Below, piece by piece: positions 46,270 to 54,813 of a DNA stretch of 64,000 nucleotides. Position numbers and translations under genes: made by a program. The notes under the pieces are model-generated. The model saw only the letters and a list, made by a program, of their open reading frames with translations, did not search any database and was not told the origin of the DNA. Every line of letters starts with the position of its first letter. The stretch's first letter is position 1. Source of the DNA: Nakamurella multipartita DSM 44233 (GTDB lineage: Bacteria > Actinomycetota > Actinomycetes > Mycobacteriales > Nakamurellaceae); contig NC_013235.1 of the NCBI RefSeq assembly GCF_000024365.1, positions 4,278,001-4,342,000 on the forward strand, written 5' to 3'.

Positions 46270-48057
46270 TCAGGCGTCGGGGATGGAGCCCGGAATCGGC
46301 AGGGCCGTGTAGTGCACCCGGCCGTCCGCGGCGGTGGTGCGTCTGGCCACCACGACCGGGACCGGGCCCGGCGGTACGGCCACCGGGATGCCCGTCCACT
46401 CCGGTGAGGTGTCCGTGGGCACGCTGCCGTCCAGGGTGTAGCGGACCTGCGAGCCGGGCGCAACGTCGTCGAAGGTGATCTGGGTGGGGCGCTGGGCGGC
46501 GGCTGGCGGGCGCGGGGCCCCGCTCACCGCGGGTGCCGGCCGGGCCGGGTCGAGCACCCAGTCCCCGGCGACCAGATACAAGGTGAACGCGGTGAAGAAG
46601 CCGAACTGACTCGAGTAGGCCAGGAACTCGTCGACGTCGATGCGGCCGGCGACGAAATGGTCGATGACGGTGCCGCTGGCCTGGTCGTCCCACGGGATGC
46701 GCTTGGTGAACGACCGGGTCGCGACCGGCGAGGCCAGCCCATCCGGGTCGATGGCGACGAAGGAGACGACCGCGTCCCGGTCGAGGACCACCGAGGCGCC
46801 GACGCTCCAGCGTTGACCGTCGAGCGAGTGATAGACGGTCGCGGCGACGCTGGAGGGCAGGGCGGTGACGAGCAGGCTGTCGTCGAACGGGTCGGCGTTG
46901 TCGGTAACGATGGTGACCGCCACCGGCTCGACCCCGACCCAGTACGTGCCGCGGCCGGGGGTGGCGCCGGTGGCGGTGGCGGTCACCTCCCACCCGCCCG
47001 CCTCGTCCAGGGTGATCCCGGCACCGTCGGGCCCGGTGACGGTCACCGTCTGCTCGACGGTGGGCACCAGGTAGCCGTTGACGAAGGCGGTGCTGACCCG
47101 CTCGGCGGTGAGGACGATCGGGGCGGCGGGGTCGGACCGTCCGGTGATCGTCGCTGTGATCCGTACCCCCGGCGACTGGGCACCCGAGGGTGGTTGCAGC
47201 ATCACCGCGGCCGGCGGAACCGGCGGGACGGAGTTGAGCAGCGGCCGGAAGTCGTCGAAGACCGCCTGACTCTCCTTGATCGCCTGATGCCCCTGGGTGC
47301 CCGAACCCAGGTTGTAGGAGCGGTTGACCGCTCCGGCCAATCGGCCGGTGCCCGGGTTCTGCGCGTCCACGAAGTCGCCGGCCGCGGTGGCACAGAAGTA
47401 GGTGATGGTGTGCGGCGGCGCCCCGTCGGTGGGCGGATCCCCCGCGCCGAAGGGTGTTTCACCGCCCCCGCCGGCGGTCTCGGCGAGCAGCTCGGTCATG
47501 AACCCGCCGCCCGTGCGCCACTCGCCGATCGACCCGGCGCTCAGTCCGTGGAACGCGCCGGCCAGCGCAACGAAGGTGCCCAGGCGCCGCCAGCGCGGGG
47601 GCTGGTCCCAGACGATCGGCGCGTTCTGCCGGCGGAGTCCACGGGCCACCGCGTAGGTCAGCGTGCAGCCCAGCGAATGCGCGATGACGTCGACGACCGC
47701 GACGTCCAGGTAGCGGCAGACCGCTTCGAGGAAATCGCGCAGATCATCGACGTTGTCGGTGTGCGGGGTCTGCAGGTCGACCGTCCCCGGACCGAGGTAA
47801 CTCGGCGCCCAGATGATCTCGTCGGCGTACCCCGCGGCGCGCAGAAAGCGGCGCTGGTCCAACAGGTCCCAGGGCCGGACATCGGCCGCTCCCCCGTTGC
47901 CGTGCACCAGCAGCACCGGAGCGAGGCCCCGTTCGGCGACCACGACCCGGTGCGCCGCCCGGTCGGTCTGCGGGTTGCCGCCGAATCCGCCCAGCAATGA
48001 GCCGGCGCCGGGGCCCCCGGAGTCGGTGGGCACGGGGAAATCCTCGGGATAGGTCAC
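46270..48057 (-). CDS. Alpha/beta hydrolase resembling PhaZ7-type PHB depolymerase or lipase
   Basis: About 595 residues. The N-terminal half is a lipase fold: LLVHGNGG oxyanion region, a tryptophan-rich lid, and the nucleophile in DVIAHSLGCTLTYAVARG (A-H-S-x-G type, as in PhaZ7 and Bacillus lipases). The second half contains beta-sandwich repeats, including a chitobiase-C-like QVRYTLDGSVPTDTSPEW motif near the end. GTG 48057 is the plausible start and shows no signal peptide. Downstream 3-hydroxybutyrate dehydrogenase favours polyester breakdown over fat. Substrate and location are inferred. Confidence 0.72.
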   Translation of the reverse strand: MTYPEDFPVPTDSGGPGAGSLLGGFGGNPQTDRAAHRVVVAERGLAPVLLVHGNGGAADVRPWDLLDQRRFLRAAGYADEIIWAPSYLGPGTVDLQTPHTDNVDDLRDFLEAVCRYLDVAVVDVIAHSLGCTLTYAVARGLRRQNAPIVWDQPPRWRRLGTFVALAGAFHGLSAGSIGEWRTGGGFMTELLAETAGGGGETPFGAGDPPTDGAPPHTITYFCATAAGDFVDAQNPGTGRLAGAVNRSYNLGSGTQGHQAIKESQAVFDDFRPLLNSVPPVPPAAVMLQPPSGAQSPGVRITATITGRSDPAAPIVLTAERVSTAFVNGYLVPTVEQTVTVTGPDGAGITLDEAGGWEVTATATGATPGRGTYWVGVEPVAVTIVTDNADPFDDSLLVTALPSSVAATVYHSLDGQRWSVGASVVLDRDAVVSFVAIDPDGLASPVATRSFTKRIPWDDQASGTVIDHFVAGRIDVDEFLAYSSQFGFFTAFTLYLVAGDWVLDPARPAPAVSGAPRPPAAAQRPTQITFDDVAPGSQVRYTLDGSVPTDTSPEWTGIPVAVPPGPVPVVVARRTTAADGRVHYTALPIPGSIPDA

Positions 48058-48087
48058 CGGGCCAGTGTGGGTGATTGATCCGACATC

Positions 48088-48113
48088 GGTTTCGCCGGGC
48101 CGTCCGCGGTGAA
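48088..48113 (+). promoter_or_regulatory. Candidate stress-sigma (SigB/SigF-like) promoter
   Basis: GGTTT at 48088-48092 and GGTGAA at 48108-48113 are 15 bases apart, close to the GGTTT-N15-GGGTA pattern of actinobacterial SigB/SigF promoters. It lies 48 bases before the ATG of a GlsB/YeaQ-type stress membrane protein, a sensible target. One expected base of the -10 is changed. Confidence 0.35.
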
Positions 48114-48160
48114 CATGGCCTGCGGTGGGGCGAGGCGCTCCGCCGACTTTGGAGGACATT

Positions 48161-48448
48161 ATGACCGTCACCGGAATCATCTCGGCCATCATCATCGGCG
48201 CCATCATCGGCGCGTTGGGTCGGCTGCTGCTGCCCGGCAAGCAGAACATCCCGATCTGGCTGACCATCGTGGTCGGCATCATCGCCGCGCTGGTCGGCAC
48301 GTTCCTGGCCCGCGCCCTGGGCATCCCGACCCAGACCAGCGGCATCGACTGGCTGGAACTGATCGTGCAGCTGATCGTCGCGGTCATCGCCGTCGCCGTG
48401 GTGGCCAGCCTCTACGGCCGGCGCACCGGGGTACGCGGCTCGCGGTAA
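48161..48448 (+). CDS. GlsB/YeaQ/YmgE-family stress membrane protein
   Basis: 95 residues with three membrane helices and the glycine-rich first helix pattern IIGAIIGALGRLLLPGKQ typical of transglycosylase-associated proteins (a historic name; the family is not an enzyme). Members are induced by general stress. ATG 48161 follows GGAGGA at 48151-48156. Confidence 0.9.
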   Translation: MTVTGIISAIIIGAIIGALGRLLLPGKQNIPIWLTIVVGIIAALVGTFLARALGIPTQTSGIDWLELIVQLIVAVIAVAVVASLYGRRTGVRGSR

Positions 48449-48608
48449 CACGCAGCGCCAGAAGTCGCGCGGGCCTGTGATCCCGCGCACCGGCCCGGTC
48501 CCTCGACAACGCCGATGTCACCCGACTGCAACACCGGGTGTATCTGCCGAGGGCCGGGCCGGCTCTTTTCGTCATCGCCCTGTGACCTGCACGTCATCTC
48601 GAAAGTCC

Positions 48609-48636
48609 TTAGCACTCAGGGGGTCTTGTGTGCTAA
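48609..48636. promoter_or_regulatory. CIRCE-like inverted repeat
   Basis: TTAGCACTC at 48609-48617 and GTGTGCTAA at 48628-48636 form 7-base perfect outer arms (TTAGCAC / GTGCTAA). The HrcA operator CIRCE is TTAGCACTC-N9-GAGTGCTAA; here the gap is N10 and one inner base differs. It lies 56 bases before the ATG of a hypothetical gene, where a repressor could block its promoter. Confidence 0.5.
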
Positions 48637-48692
48637 CAGGCGTGTGATTCACCATGGGCCATCCGGCGGGCCGGCCAACACGGGAGGTCGAC

Positions 48693-49226
48693 ATGGGTGA
48701 CGGAGAGAGAATTTCGGTCGAAGTCTCGCCCTTCCACGCCGAAGGGCTGCTCAGCGGTTTCCTGGTGTCCGGCCGTTGGCCGGCGAACACGGTCGAATGG
48801 GCGCGCTTCCTGCTGCTCGCGGTCCGGGTGGCCAGCGTGCCCGGGATGTTGCCTACCAGCACCGTGTTCCGGGTCCGTGAGGAACTGCCGGACGAACCCG
48901 CCCCGGGCACCGTCGGACTGGTGCTGGCCGAGGGTCCGGTGGTCGGCGAGAACGCGGTGCTGCCCGGCCAGTTCGCCGAACATCAACCACCCGGCCTGAT
49001 CGTGCTGCATCCGCCGAACGAGATCCGCCCGTCACTGCCCGAGCAGGACGAGGTCGCCTCCGGCTGCGTGCTCCTGCCCGGCATCCCGCATCTGGGTCTG
49101 GATCACCGCGCCGCCTGGGTCGAGGCCGACCACCGCGGCAACATCACCAGCATGGTCAGCCGGGCCGGCATCAACCCGTTCGACGACGCCGACACCGCGG
49201 TCCTGGCCCTGTTCCTGGCCGCCTGA
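48693..49226 (+). CDS. Hypothetical protein, 177 residues, under a CIRCE-like repeat
   Basis: No recognised family. The protein is soluble, acidic and beta-rich, with an EVSPFHAEGLLSGFLV start, and has no signal peptide or transmembrane helix. ATG 48693 has GGGAGG at 48682-48687. The CIRCE-like inverted repeat in its leader suggests heat-shock type control. A hairpin repeat follows about 50 bases after the stop and may end the transcript. Confidence 0.7.
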   Translation: MGDGERISVEVSPFHAEGLLSGFLVSGRWPANTVEWARFLLLAVRVASVPGMLPTSTVFRVREELPDEPAPGTVGLVLAEGPVVGENAVLPGQFAEHQPPGLIVLHPPNEIRPSLPEQDEVASGCVLLPGIPHLGLDHRAAWVEADHRGNITSMVSRAGINPFDDADTAVLALFLAA

Positions 49227-49274
49227 CCCCCCTTTTCGCCCGCCGACTTGCCTCATCCGGACCCCCTCGACGGC

Positions 49275-49332
49275 CGACTTGCCTCAAACGCACCAGCCGC
49301 AGGCGCTCCAGCGGTGCGTTTGTGGCAAGTCG
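49275..49332. repeat. REP-like hairpin, copy 1
   Basis: Arms 49275-49294 and 49313-49332 pair at 19 of 20 positions (CGACTTGCC...). The 18-base loop contains CAGGCGCTCC. A partial arm repeats at 49245-49256. It lies between the hypothetical gene and the cold-shock gene, with a near-identical copy at 49702-49760. No T-run follows, so it may be an extragenic palindrome or a weak terminator. Confidence 0.75.
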
Positions 49333-49399
49333 ACGCCGGGCCGGGCGCGCGCCGGGGTGCGGGGTGGCGCCGGGCGGGCGGCCCTCCTACCGTGATCCG

Positions 49400-49705
49400 A
49401 TGGCCCGCGGATTCGTCAAGTTCTTCAAGCCCGACAAGGGCTGGGGGGCTATCACATCCGACGCCCTGCCGGAGGGGAGCGACGCTTGGGTGCACTTCTC
49501 GGTGATCGAGAGCGACGGGTATCGCGCCCTGGACGCCGGCGACGTTGTCGACTTCGACTACGAACCGGCCCATCAGGACAGCTTCCTCTTTCGGGCCACC
49601 CGAGCCCGGCGGCTCGCGCCGGGTCCCGCTCCGACTCTGCGGCGCGTCGGCGACCGGGTGGTGATCGCGCCGGACGGCACGCCCGACACCCCCCTCGACC
49701 GCTGA
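49400..49705 (+). CDS. Cold-shock-domain protein (CspA-like)
   Basis: 101 residues. The N-terminal cold-shock fold shows GFVKFFKPDKGWGAI, with the aromatic surface of RNP1 partly kept, and DAWVHFSVIE as RNP2. The last 35 residues are an Arg/Pro-rich tail. It should bind single-stranded RNA or DNA. ATG 49400. The gene points against the dcw cluster and is bracketed by two hairpin repeats; its stop codon (49703-49705) lies within the left arm of the second. Confidence 0.85.
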   Translation: MARGFVKFFKPDKGWGAITSDALPEGSDAWVHFSVIESDGYRALDAGDVVDFDYEPAHQDSFLFRATRARRLAPGPAPTLRRVGDRVVIAPDGTPDTPLDR

Positions 49706-49760
49706 CTTGCCTCATACGCACCGCCGCAGGCGCTCCGGCGGTGCGTTTGTGGCAAGTCGG
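49702..49760. repeat. REP-like hairpin, copy 2
   Basis: Arms 49702-49726 and 49736-49760 pair with few mismatches around the loop CAGGCGCTC. The sequence is nearly the same as the hairpin at 49275-49332 (shared GACTTGCCTCA and GGTGCGTTTGTGGCAAGTC). It contains the cold-shock gene stop codon and may end transcription from both sides. Confidence 0.75.
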
Positions 49761-49766
49761 CGCCGG

Positions 49767-49833
49767 GCGGGGGCGGGGTGGGGGGCGGCGCCCGGGTGGG
49801 GTGGGGGCGGCGCCTGGGTGGGGGCGCGGGGGT
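49767..49833. repeat. G-run tract between convergent genes
   Basis: The plus strand holds at least five runs of four or more G with short loops, built from two repeats of a unit containing GGCGGCGCC and GGGTGGGG. It can form a G-quadruplex. It fills the gap between the cold-shock gene and the end of ftsQ. Confidence 0.55.
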
Positions 49834-49843
49834 GTGGCCGGGC

Positions 49844-50650
49844 CTAGCGGACGGTGGCCAACGTCGGGTCGGTGATGTCGTACTCGGTGCCGTCGCGCGC
49901 GGCCAGCAGCGCCGGCAGCATCTGCATCTTCTTGGCGTTGTCGGTGGGCTCGCCCCAGATGACCTTCTTGCGGTCGATCAGGGTCAGTTCGACGTCGAAC
50001 TCGGTGCGCGCGGACAGCACTGCCACCTGCGACTTGAACTCCGGCGTCAGGGCCATGACGACCGACAGGGCGGCCGTGGTCGACGGGTCGTTGCGGCCCG
50101 GCGTCGGCAGCTGCACGGTGACCAGGCCCGGCGGCGGCGAATCGACGGTCAGGTACGGGTCGCCCTCCGCGTCCAGCAACCACAGCTGGCCGTTGGCCGA
50201 GGTGACCGCGATCGGCACCCGCGGAGTCACGCTGATCGAGACGGTGTCCGGCCAGTCGCGGGCCACCTCGACGGCGGCGACCTCGGGCACCCCTTCGACC
50301 CGGGCCGCGAGCGCGTCCAGGTTGACCCGGGCCAACGGGGTCCCGACCGGATCGTCGATCACCGCCCGCACCTTGGCGGTCAGCGCGTCGTCGGTGCCGG
50401 TGATCGAGACCGTGGAGACCGCGAGCATCGAGCTGAAGAACACCACGTAGACACAGCCGGCCAACACGGCCAGCACGGTGACCAGGGCGACCACCCACGG
50501 CCAGGTCCGGCGACCCGACGGCCGGGGCGTGGACGCGGCCTTGTCCGCCGCGGCCGGCTTGGTGCGGCGACCCCGGCGGTCACGGCGGCCACCGCGGCCC
50601 CGGGACGACCCGGCGCTCGACCCCGTCGGGCGGCTGGTGGTCGTACTCAC
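49844..50650 (-). CDS. ftsQ: Cell-division protein FtsQ
   Basis: 268 residues. A basic cytoplasmic tail of about 48 residues, one membrane helix (about 50-72), then the POTRA domain (VSTVSITGTDD onward) and the beta-domain ending in a conserved KKVIWGEPTDNAKKMQ stretch. FtsQ links early and late divisome proteins. GTG 50650 lies 4 bases after the murC stop. In most actinobacteria ftsZ follows immediately; here the sequence turns into a G-run, a hairpin and an opposing gene. Confidence 0.92.
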   Translation of the reverse strand: MSTTTSRPTGSSAGSSRGRGGRRDRRGRRTKPAAADKAASTPRPSGRRTWPWVVALVTVLAVLAGCVYVVFFSSMLAVSTVSITGTDDALTAKVRAVIDDPVGTPLARVNLDALAARVEGVPEVAAVEVARDWPDTVSISVTPRVPIAVTSANGQLWLLDAEGDPYLTVDSPPPGLVTVQLPTPGRNDPSTTAALSVVMALTPEFKSQVAVLSARTEFDVELTLIDRKKVIWGEPTDNAKKMQMLPALLAARDGTEYDITDPTLATVR

Positions 50651-50654
50651 CTGG

Positions 50655-52103
50655 TCACTCTCCCTCGGTGCTGGGCGCGGTCGGATCGGCCAGCAGCGCC
50701 AGCAGATGCGGCCCGATCGCGGTCACGTCACCGGCGCCCATGGTGATCACCAGGTCCCCGGCCCGCACGATCTCGGCGACGAAGCGGGCCGCCGTCGACC
50801 GCTCGGGGTGGTAGCGCACATCCGGACCGGCCGGCACGGCCGCGGTGATCAGCTCGCCGGTCACCCCCGGCCGCGGATCTTCCCGGGCGCCGTAGATGTC
50901 CAGCACCACGACCAGGTCGGCGGTGCCCAGGGCCGCACCGAACTCGGTCGCGAACGTCGCGGTCCGCGAGTACAGGTGCGGCTGGAACACCACGACCAGC
51001 CGGCCGTCGGCCGGCACGACCCCGCGGGCGGCGGCCAGCTGCGCGGCCACCTCGGTCGGGTGGTGGGCGTAGTCGTCGTAGACGGTGACCCCGCCGGCGA
51101 CCCCCTTGAGTTCGAACCGGCGTCGCACCCCGGTGTAGCCGGCCAGCCCGGCGGCCAGCAGGTCGGCGTCCACCCCGAGCTCGACCCCGGCGGCCAGCGC
51201 GGCGACCGCGTTGAGCAGCATGTGGTCCCCGGGCACGGTGAGCCGCAGCGGCACCGCGGTGCCGTCGGCCAGGGTGACCACCGGCTCGCCGGTGGCCGGG
51301 TCCGATGCCGGGTCGACGGCCAGCCGGACGACGGCGTCCGCGGCGCGCCCGTAGGTGACCAGCCGGCGCAGCCGCACCCGGGCCGCCAGCGCGGCCGACC
51401 CGGGGTCGTCGGCGCAGATGACCAGGAATCCGCCCGGTTCGATCCGCTCGATGAACTGGTCGAACACGGCCGTGTAGGCCTCGGCGGTGCCGTGATGGTC
51501 CAGATGGTCCGGCTCGATGTTGGTGACGATCGCGCCGTGCGGGCTGAAGGACAGGAACGAGCCGTCGGACTCGTCGGCCTCGGCGACGAACACGTCACCC
51601 TGGCCGTGGTGCGCGCCCAGCCCGGAGCCGGTCAGCTCGCCGCCGATCGCGAACGAGGGGTCCAGGCCGGCGTGCTGCAGCGCGACGGTCAGCATGGAGG
51701 TGGTCGAGGTCTTGCCGTGGGTGCCGGCCACGCACACCGACCGGCGATCGGTCATCAGGGCGGCCAGCGCATCGGCCCGGCGGACCACCGCAATGCCGGC
51801 GGCGCGGGCGGCGACGACCTCGGGGTTGTCCGGCCGGACGGCGGTGGAGACCACGACCGCGGTCGGCCCCCCGGGGATCAGCGACAGGTTGGCGGAGTCG
51901 TGCCCGACGGCGGTGCGCACACCGCGCCCGGCCAGGCCGGCCAGCATGGGCGAGTCGCGGGCGTCGGACCCGGACACGGCGAACCCGCGGTCGGCCAGGA
52001 TCCGGGCGATGCCGCTCATCCCGGCGCCACCCACCCCGACCAGGTGTGCGCGTTCCAGCGAGACGCCCAGGTCGGTCATCGGCGCCGTGGTCGACCCCGT
52101 CAT
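50655..52103 (-). CDS. murC: UDP-N-acetylmuramate--L-alanine ligase MurC
   Basis: 482 residues, the first of the Mur ligases, adding L-Ala to UDP-MurNAc. N-terminal Rossmann motif [13 protein letters not shown]-loop [10 protein letters not shown], the ADESDGSF and [11 protein letters not shown] substrate stretches, and C-terminal [11 protein letters not shown]. All expected residues are present. ATG 52103 overlaps the murG stop by ATGA. Confidence 0.97.
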   Translation of the reverse strand: MTGSTTAPMTDLGVSLERAHLVGVGGAGMSGIARILADRGFAVSGSDARDSPMLAGLAGRGVRTAVGHDSANLSLIPGGPTAVVVSTAVRPDNPEVVAARAAGIAVVRRADALAALMTDRRSVCVAGTHGKTSTTSMLTVALQHAGLDPSFAIGGELTGSGLGAHHGQGDVFVAEADESDGSFLSFSPHGAIVTNIEPDHLDHHGTAEAYTAVFDQFIERIEPGGFLVICADDPGSAALAARVRLRRLVTYGRAADAVVRLAVDPASDPATGEPVVTLADGTAVPLRLTVPGDHMLLNAVAALAAGVELGVDADLLAAGLAGYTGVRRRFELKGVAGGVTVYDDYAHHPTEVAAQLAAARGVVPADGRLVVVFQPHLYSRTATFATEFGAALGTADLVVVLDIYGAREDPRPGVTGELITAAVPAGPDVRYHPERSTAARFVAEIVRAGDLVITMGAGDVTAIGPHLLALLADPTAPSTEGE

Positions 52104-53185
52104 CGGACCGCGTCCCGCACCATGGCCGCCACCCGTTCGTCGGCCCGCTCGGCGGCCAGGCCGGCCGCCGCGGCGGCCATCCCGTCCCGCACGATGCCGT
52201 CCACGGCCAGCGGGATCACCCGGGACACCACGGTGGCCCGGTCCAGCTCGGCGTCCTCGATGATGATCGCGGAACCGGCCGCGATCTGGCCGGAGGCGTT
52301 GAGTCGCTGCTCCCCGTTGCCGTGCGGGAGCGGCACGTAGACCGCGGGCAGGCCGACGGCGGCGATCTCGGCGACGGTCATCGCCCCCGACCGGGCCAGC
52401 ACCAGGTCCGCGGCCGAGTAGGCCAGGTCCATCCGGTCCAGGTAGGGCACGCTCACGTAGGCCGGGCCGGCGGGCAGCTCGGGCAGGGTGATCGTGTTCT
52501 TGCGGCCGTGCGCGTGCAGCACCCCGATCCCGGCGCCGACCAGGTCCGGGGCCGCCTCGCTGATCGCCGCGTTGATCCGTTGGGCGCCCTGCGAGCCGCC
52601 GAAGACCAGCAGGGTCGGGGCGTCCGGGTCGAGCCCGAAGAACTCCCGGGCCGACGCCCGCAGGCCGGCCCGATCCAGCTCGGACAGGCTGCGGCGGACG
52701 GGGTTGCCGACCACCTGGGCGCCGCGCAGTCCCGACCCGTCGACCGCCGCGGCGACCGCACTCGCCCACCGGGAGCCGATCTTGTTGGCCAGTCCGGCCC
52801 GGGCGTTGGCCTCGTGGATGACGACCGGTACCCGCTTGCGCGCGGCCAGGTAGGCCGGCAGGGCCACGTACCCGCCGAACCCGACGACCACGTCGACCTT
52901 GCGCTCGGCCATCACCGCGCGGGTCGCCTGCACCGCGCGGTGCATCCGGCTGGGCAGGGTCAGCAGATCCGTCGACGGCTTGCGCGGCAGCGGCACCGCG
53001 GGGATCAGCCGCAGCTCGTACCCGCGGTCGGGTACCAGGCTGGTTTCCAGTCCACGCTCGGTGCCCAGCGCGGTGATGGTGATCGTCGGGTCGGCCGCGA
53101 CCAGGGCGTCGGCCACCGCGAGCGCGGGTTCGATGTGCCCGGCGGTGCCGCCGCCGGCCAGCAACACGCTGATGCCGCCGCTCAC
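52100..53185 (-). CDS. murG: Lipid II-forming N-acetylglucosaminyl transferase MurG
   Basis: 361 residues, GT28 family, making lipid II from lipid I at the inner membrane face. Glycine loops [17 protein letters not shown] and [12 protein letters not shown], and the UDP-binding [23 protein letters not shown] part are intact. GTG 53185 overlaps the ftsW stop by GTGA. Confidence 0.97.
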   Translation of the reverse strand: MSGGISVLLAGGGTAGHIEPALAVADALVAADPTITITALGTERGLETSLVPDRGYELRLIPAVPLPRKPSTDLLTLPSRMHRAVQATRAVMAERKVDVVVGFGGYVALPAYLAARKRVPVVIHEANARAGLANKIGSRWASAVAAAVDGSGLRGAQVVGNPVRRSLSELDRAGLRASAREFFGLDPDAPTLLVFGGSQGAQRINAAISEAAPDLVGAGIGVLHAHGRKNTITLPELPAGPAYVSVPYLDRMDLAYSAADLVLARSGAMTVAEIAAVGLPAVYVPLPHGNGEQRLNASGQIAAGSAIIIEDAELDRATVVSRVIPLAVDGIVRDGMAAAAAGLAAERADERVAAMVRDAVR

Positions 53186-54813
53186 CGGCCGCCCCGGCGG
53201 CTGTCCGGCCGGCCGTCACGGCCGTCGCGGGTCGGCCGGGCCGACCGGGTGCCCGGCTGGGGGGTCGCCCGGGGAGCCGACCCACCGGTGGTGCGGTGGG
53301 CGGCCGAGCGGGCGGTGGTGCCGCGCGGAGCCGCCGAACGGCCGGTCGGGCGCGGCGCCGGCGCTGCCGGGCGCGCCGCCGCAGCCGGGGGGCGTCCGGA
53401 CGCGCGTGGCGCGGACCGTCCGCCGGGCGGGGCCGGGCGGGGTTGGCGCGCGGGGGCGGCCGCGCGGCGCCGGCGGCGCAGCATCGGCTTGCGCGGGCCG
53501 GTGCTGTTCGGCCGGAGCCCGAGGAACTGGGCCAGCCGGCCGCCACCGGCGGCGGCCAGGGCAATCTCGGCCTCCCGCTCGCGGCGGGCGAAGTTGGCCA
53601 GCAGGCCGAAGACCACCATGGTGATCAGCAGCGAGGTGCCGCCGGCCGAGATCATCGGCAGCGGGATGCCGGTGACCGGCAGCAGGCCGATCACGTAGCC
53701 GATGTTGATGCAGGCCTGGCCGACCAGCCAGACCGTGCCGGCCGAGGCGACGATCTTGATGAACGGGTCGGAGTTGCGCCGGGCGATGCGCAGCCCGGTG
53801 TAGGCCAGCAACGCGAACAGCAGCACGACCAGGAAGGTGCCGATGAAGCCGAGCTCCTCGCCGATGATGGCGAAGATGAAGTCGGAGTCGGCGTTGGGCA
53901 GGTAGCTCCACTTGGCCCGGGACTGACCGAGCCCGACCCCGAACAGGCCCCCGTTGCCCATCCCGTACAGGCTCTGCAACAGCTGGTAGCTCGAGTCCGG
54001 GTGGTCCTCGGGGTTGATGAACGACAGCAGCCGGGCCAGCCGGTAGTTGGCCGACACGGCCAGGTAGAAGATGCCGGCCACGCCGACGCCGGCCAGGCTG
54101 ACGAACATCCACCACGGCGCGCCGGCGAAGAACAGCACGGCCATGAAGACGATGGCCAGCGAGACGGTGGTGCCCAGGTCGGGCTGCATCATGATCAGCG
54201 CGCACATCAGCCCGAAGACCGGCAGCACCGGGATGAGCAGGGCCTTGGGCGAACCCAGGGTGGACCGGCGGGCGGCCAGCACCTGGGCCATCCACAGCAG
54301 CAGGGCCAGCTTGGCGATCTCACTGGGCTGGAACTGGAAGCCGCCGATCCGGATCCAGCTGCGGGCGCCGTTGACGTACGCGCCGATGCCCGGGATCAGC
54401 ACCGCCACCAGCAGGGCGATGGAGACGATCACCGCGATCAGCGAGGTCGACTTGAGGAACCGCACCGGCACGTACTGGGTGGCGAAGAAGCCGATCAGGC
54501 CGATCGCCGCGTACGTCGCCTGGTTGGCGAAGGTGGAGAACGAGGAGCCGCCGTTGCGGTACGAGGTGACCGCCGAGGACGAGAGCACCATCAGCAGACC
54601 GATGCCCAGCATCAACGCGAAGACGGCCAGGATCAGGTGCAGCGAGGTCATCGGGCGGTCGAGCCAGTCGACGGTGGCCCGGCGCAGCGACCCGGCGGTG
54701 CTGCGGAGCCGGCCGCCCGTGCGCCCCGATCCGCCCTTGCGCCCCGATCGACCCGAGGTGGCCTTGCCGCTGCGCGTCCCGGTCCGGCTCCGCGCCGGCT
54801 CGGTGACGGTCAC
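53182..54813 (-). CDS. ftsW: Septal peptidoglycan polymerase FtsW (SEDS family)
   Basis: 543 residues: a basic leader (about 50), ten membrane helices and a long Arg/Pro/Ala-rich tail of about 110 residues. SEDS signatures include [33 protein letters not shown] and [13 protein letters not shown]. With FtsI it polymerises septal glycan. The C-terminal tail is strongly basic and probably disordered, longer than in most FtsW; in mycobacteria FtsW tails bind FtsZ or FtsI. GTG 54813 overlaps murD. Confidence 0.96.
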   Translation of the reverse strand: MTVTEPARSRTGTRSGKATSGRSGRKGGSGRTGGRLRSTAGSLRRATVDWLDRPMTSLHLILAVFALMLGIGLLMVLSSSAVTSYRNGGSSFSTFANQATYAAIGLIGFFATQYVPVRFLKSTSLIAVIVSIALLVAVLIPGIGAYVNGARSWIRIGGFQFQPSEIAKLALLLWMAQVLAARRSTLGSPKALLIPVLPVFGLMCALIMMQPDLGTTVSLAIVFMAVLFFAGAPWWMFVSLAGVGVAGIFYLAVSANYRLARLLSFINPEDHPDSSYQLLQSLYGMGNGGLFGVGLGQSRAKWSYLPNADSDFIFAIIGEELGFIGTFLVVLLFALLAYTGLRIARRNSDPFIKIVASAGTVWLVGQACINIGYVIGLLPVTGIPLPMISAGGTSLLITMVVFGLLANFARREREAEIALAAAGGGRLAQFLGLRPNSTGPRKPMLRRRRRAAAPARQPRPAPPGGRSAPRASGRPPAAAARPAAPAPRPTGRSAAPRGTTARSAAHRTTGGSAPRATPQPGTRSARPTRDGRDGRPDSRRGGR

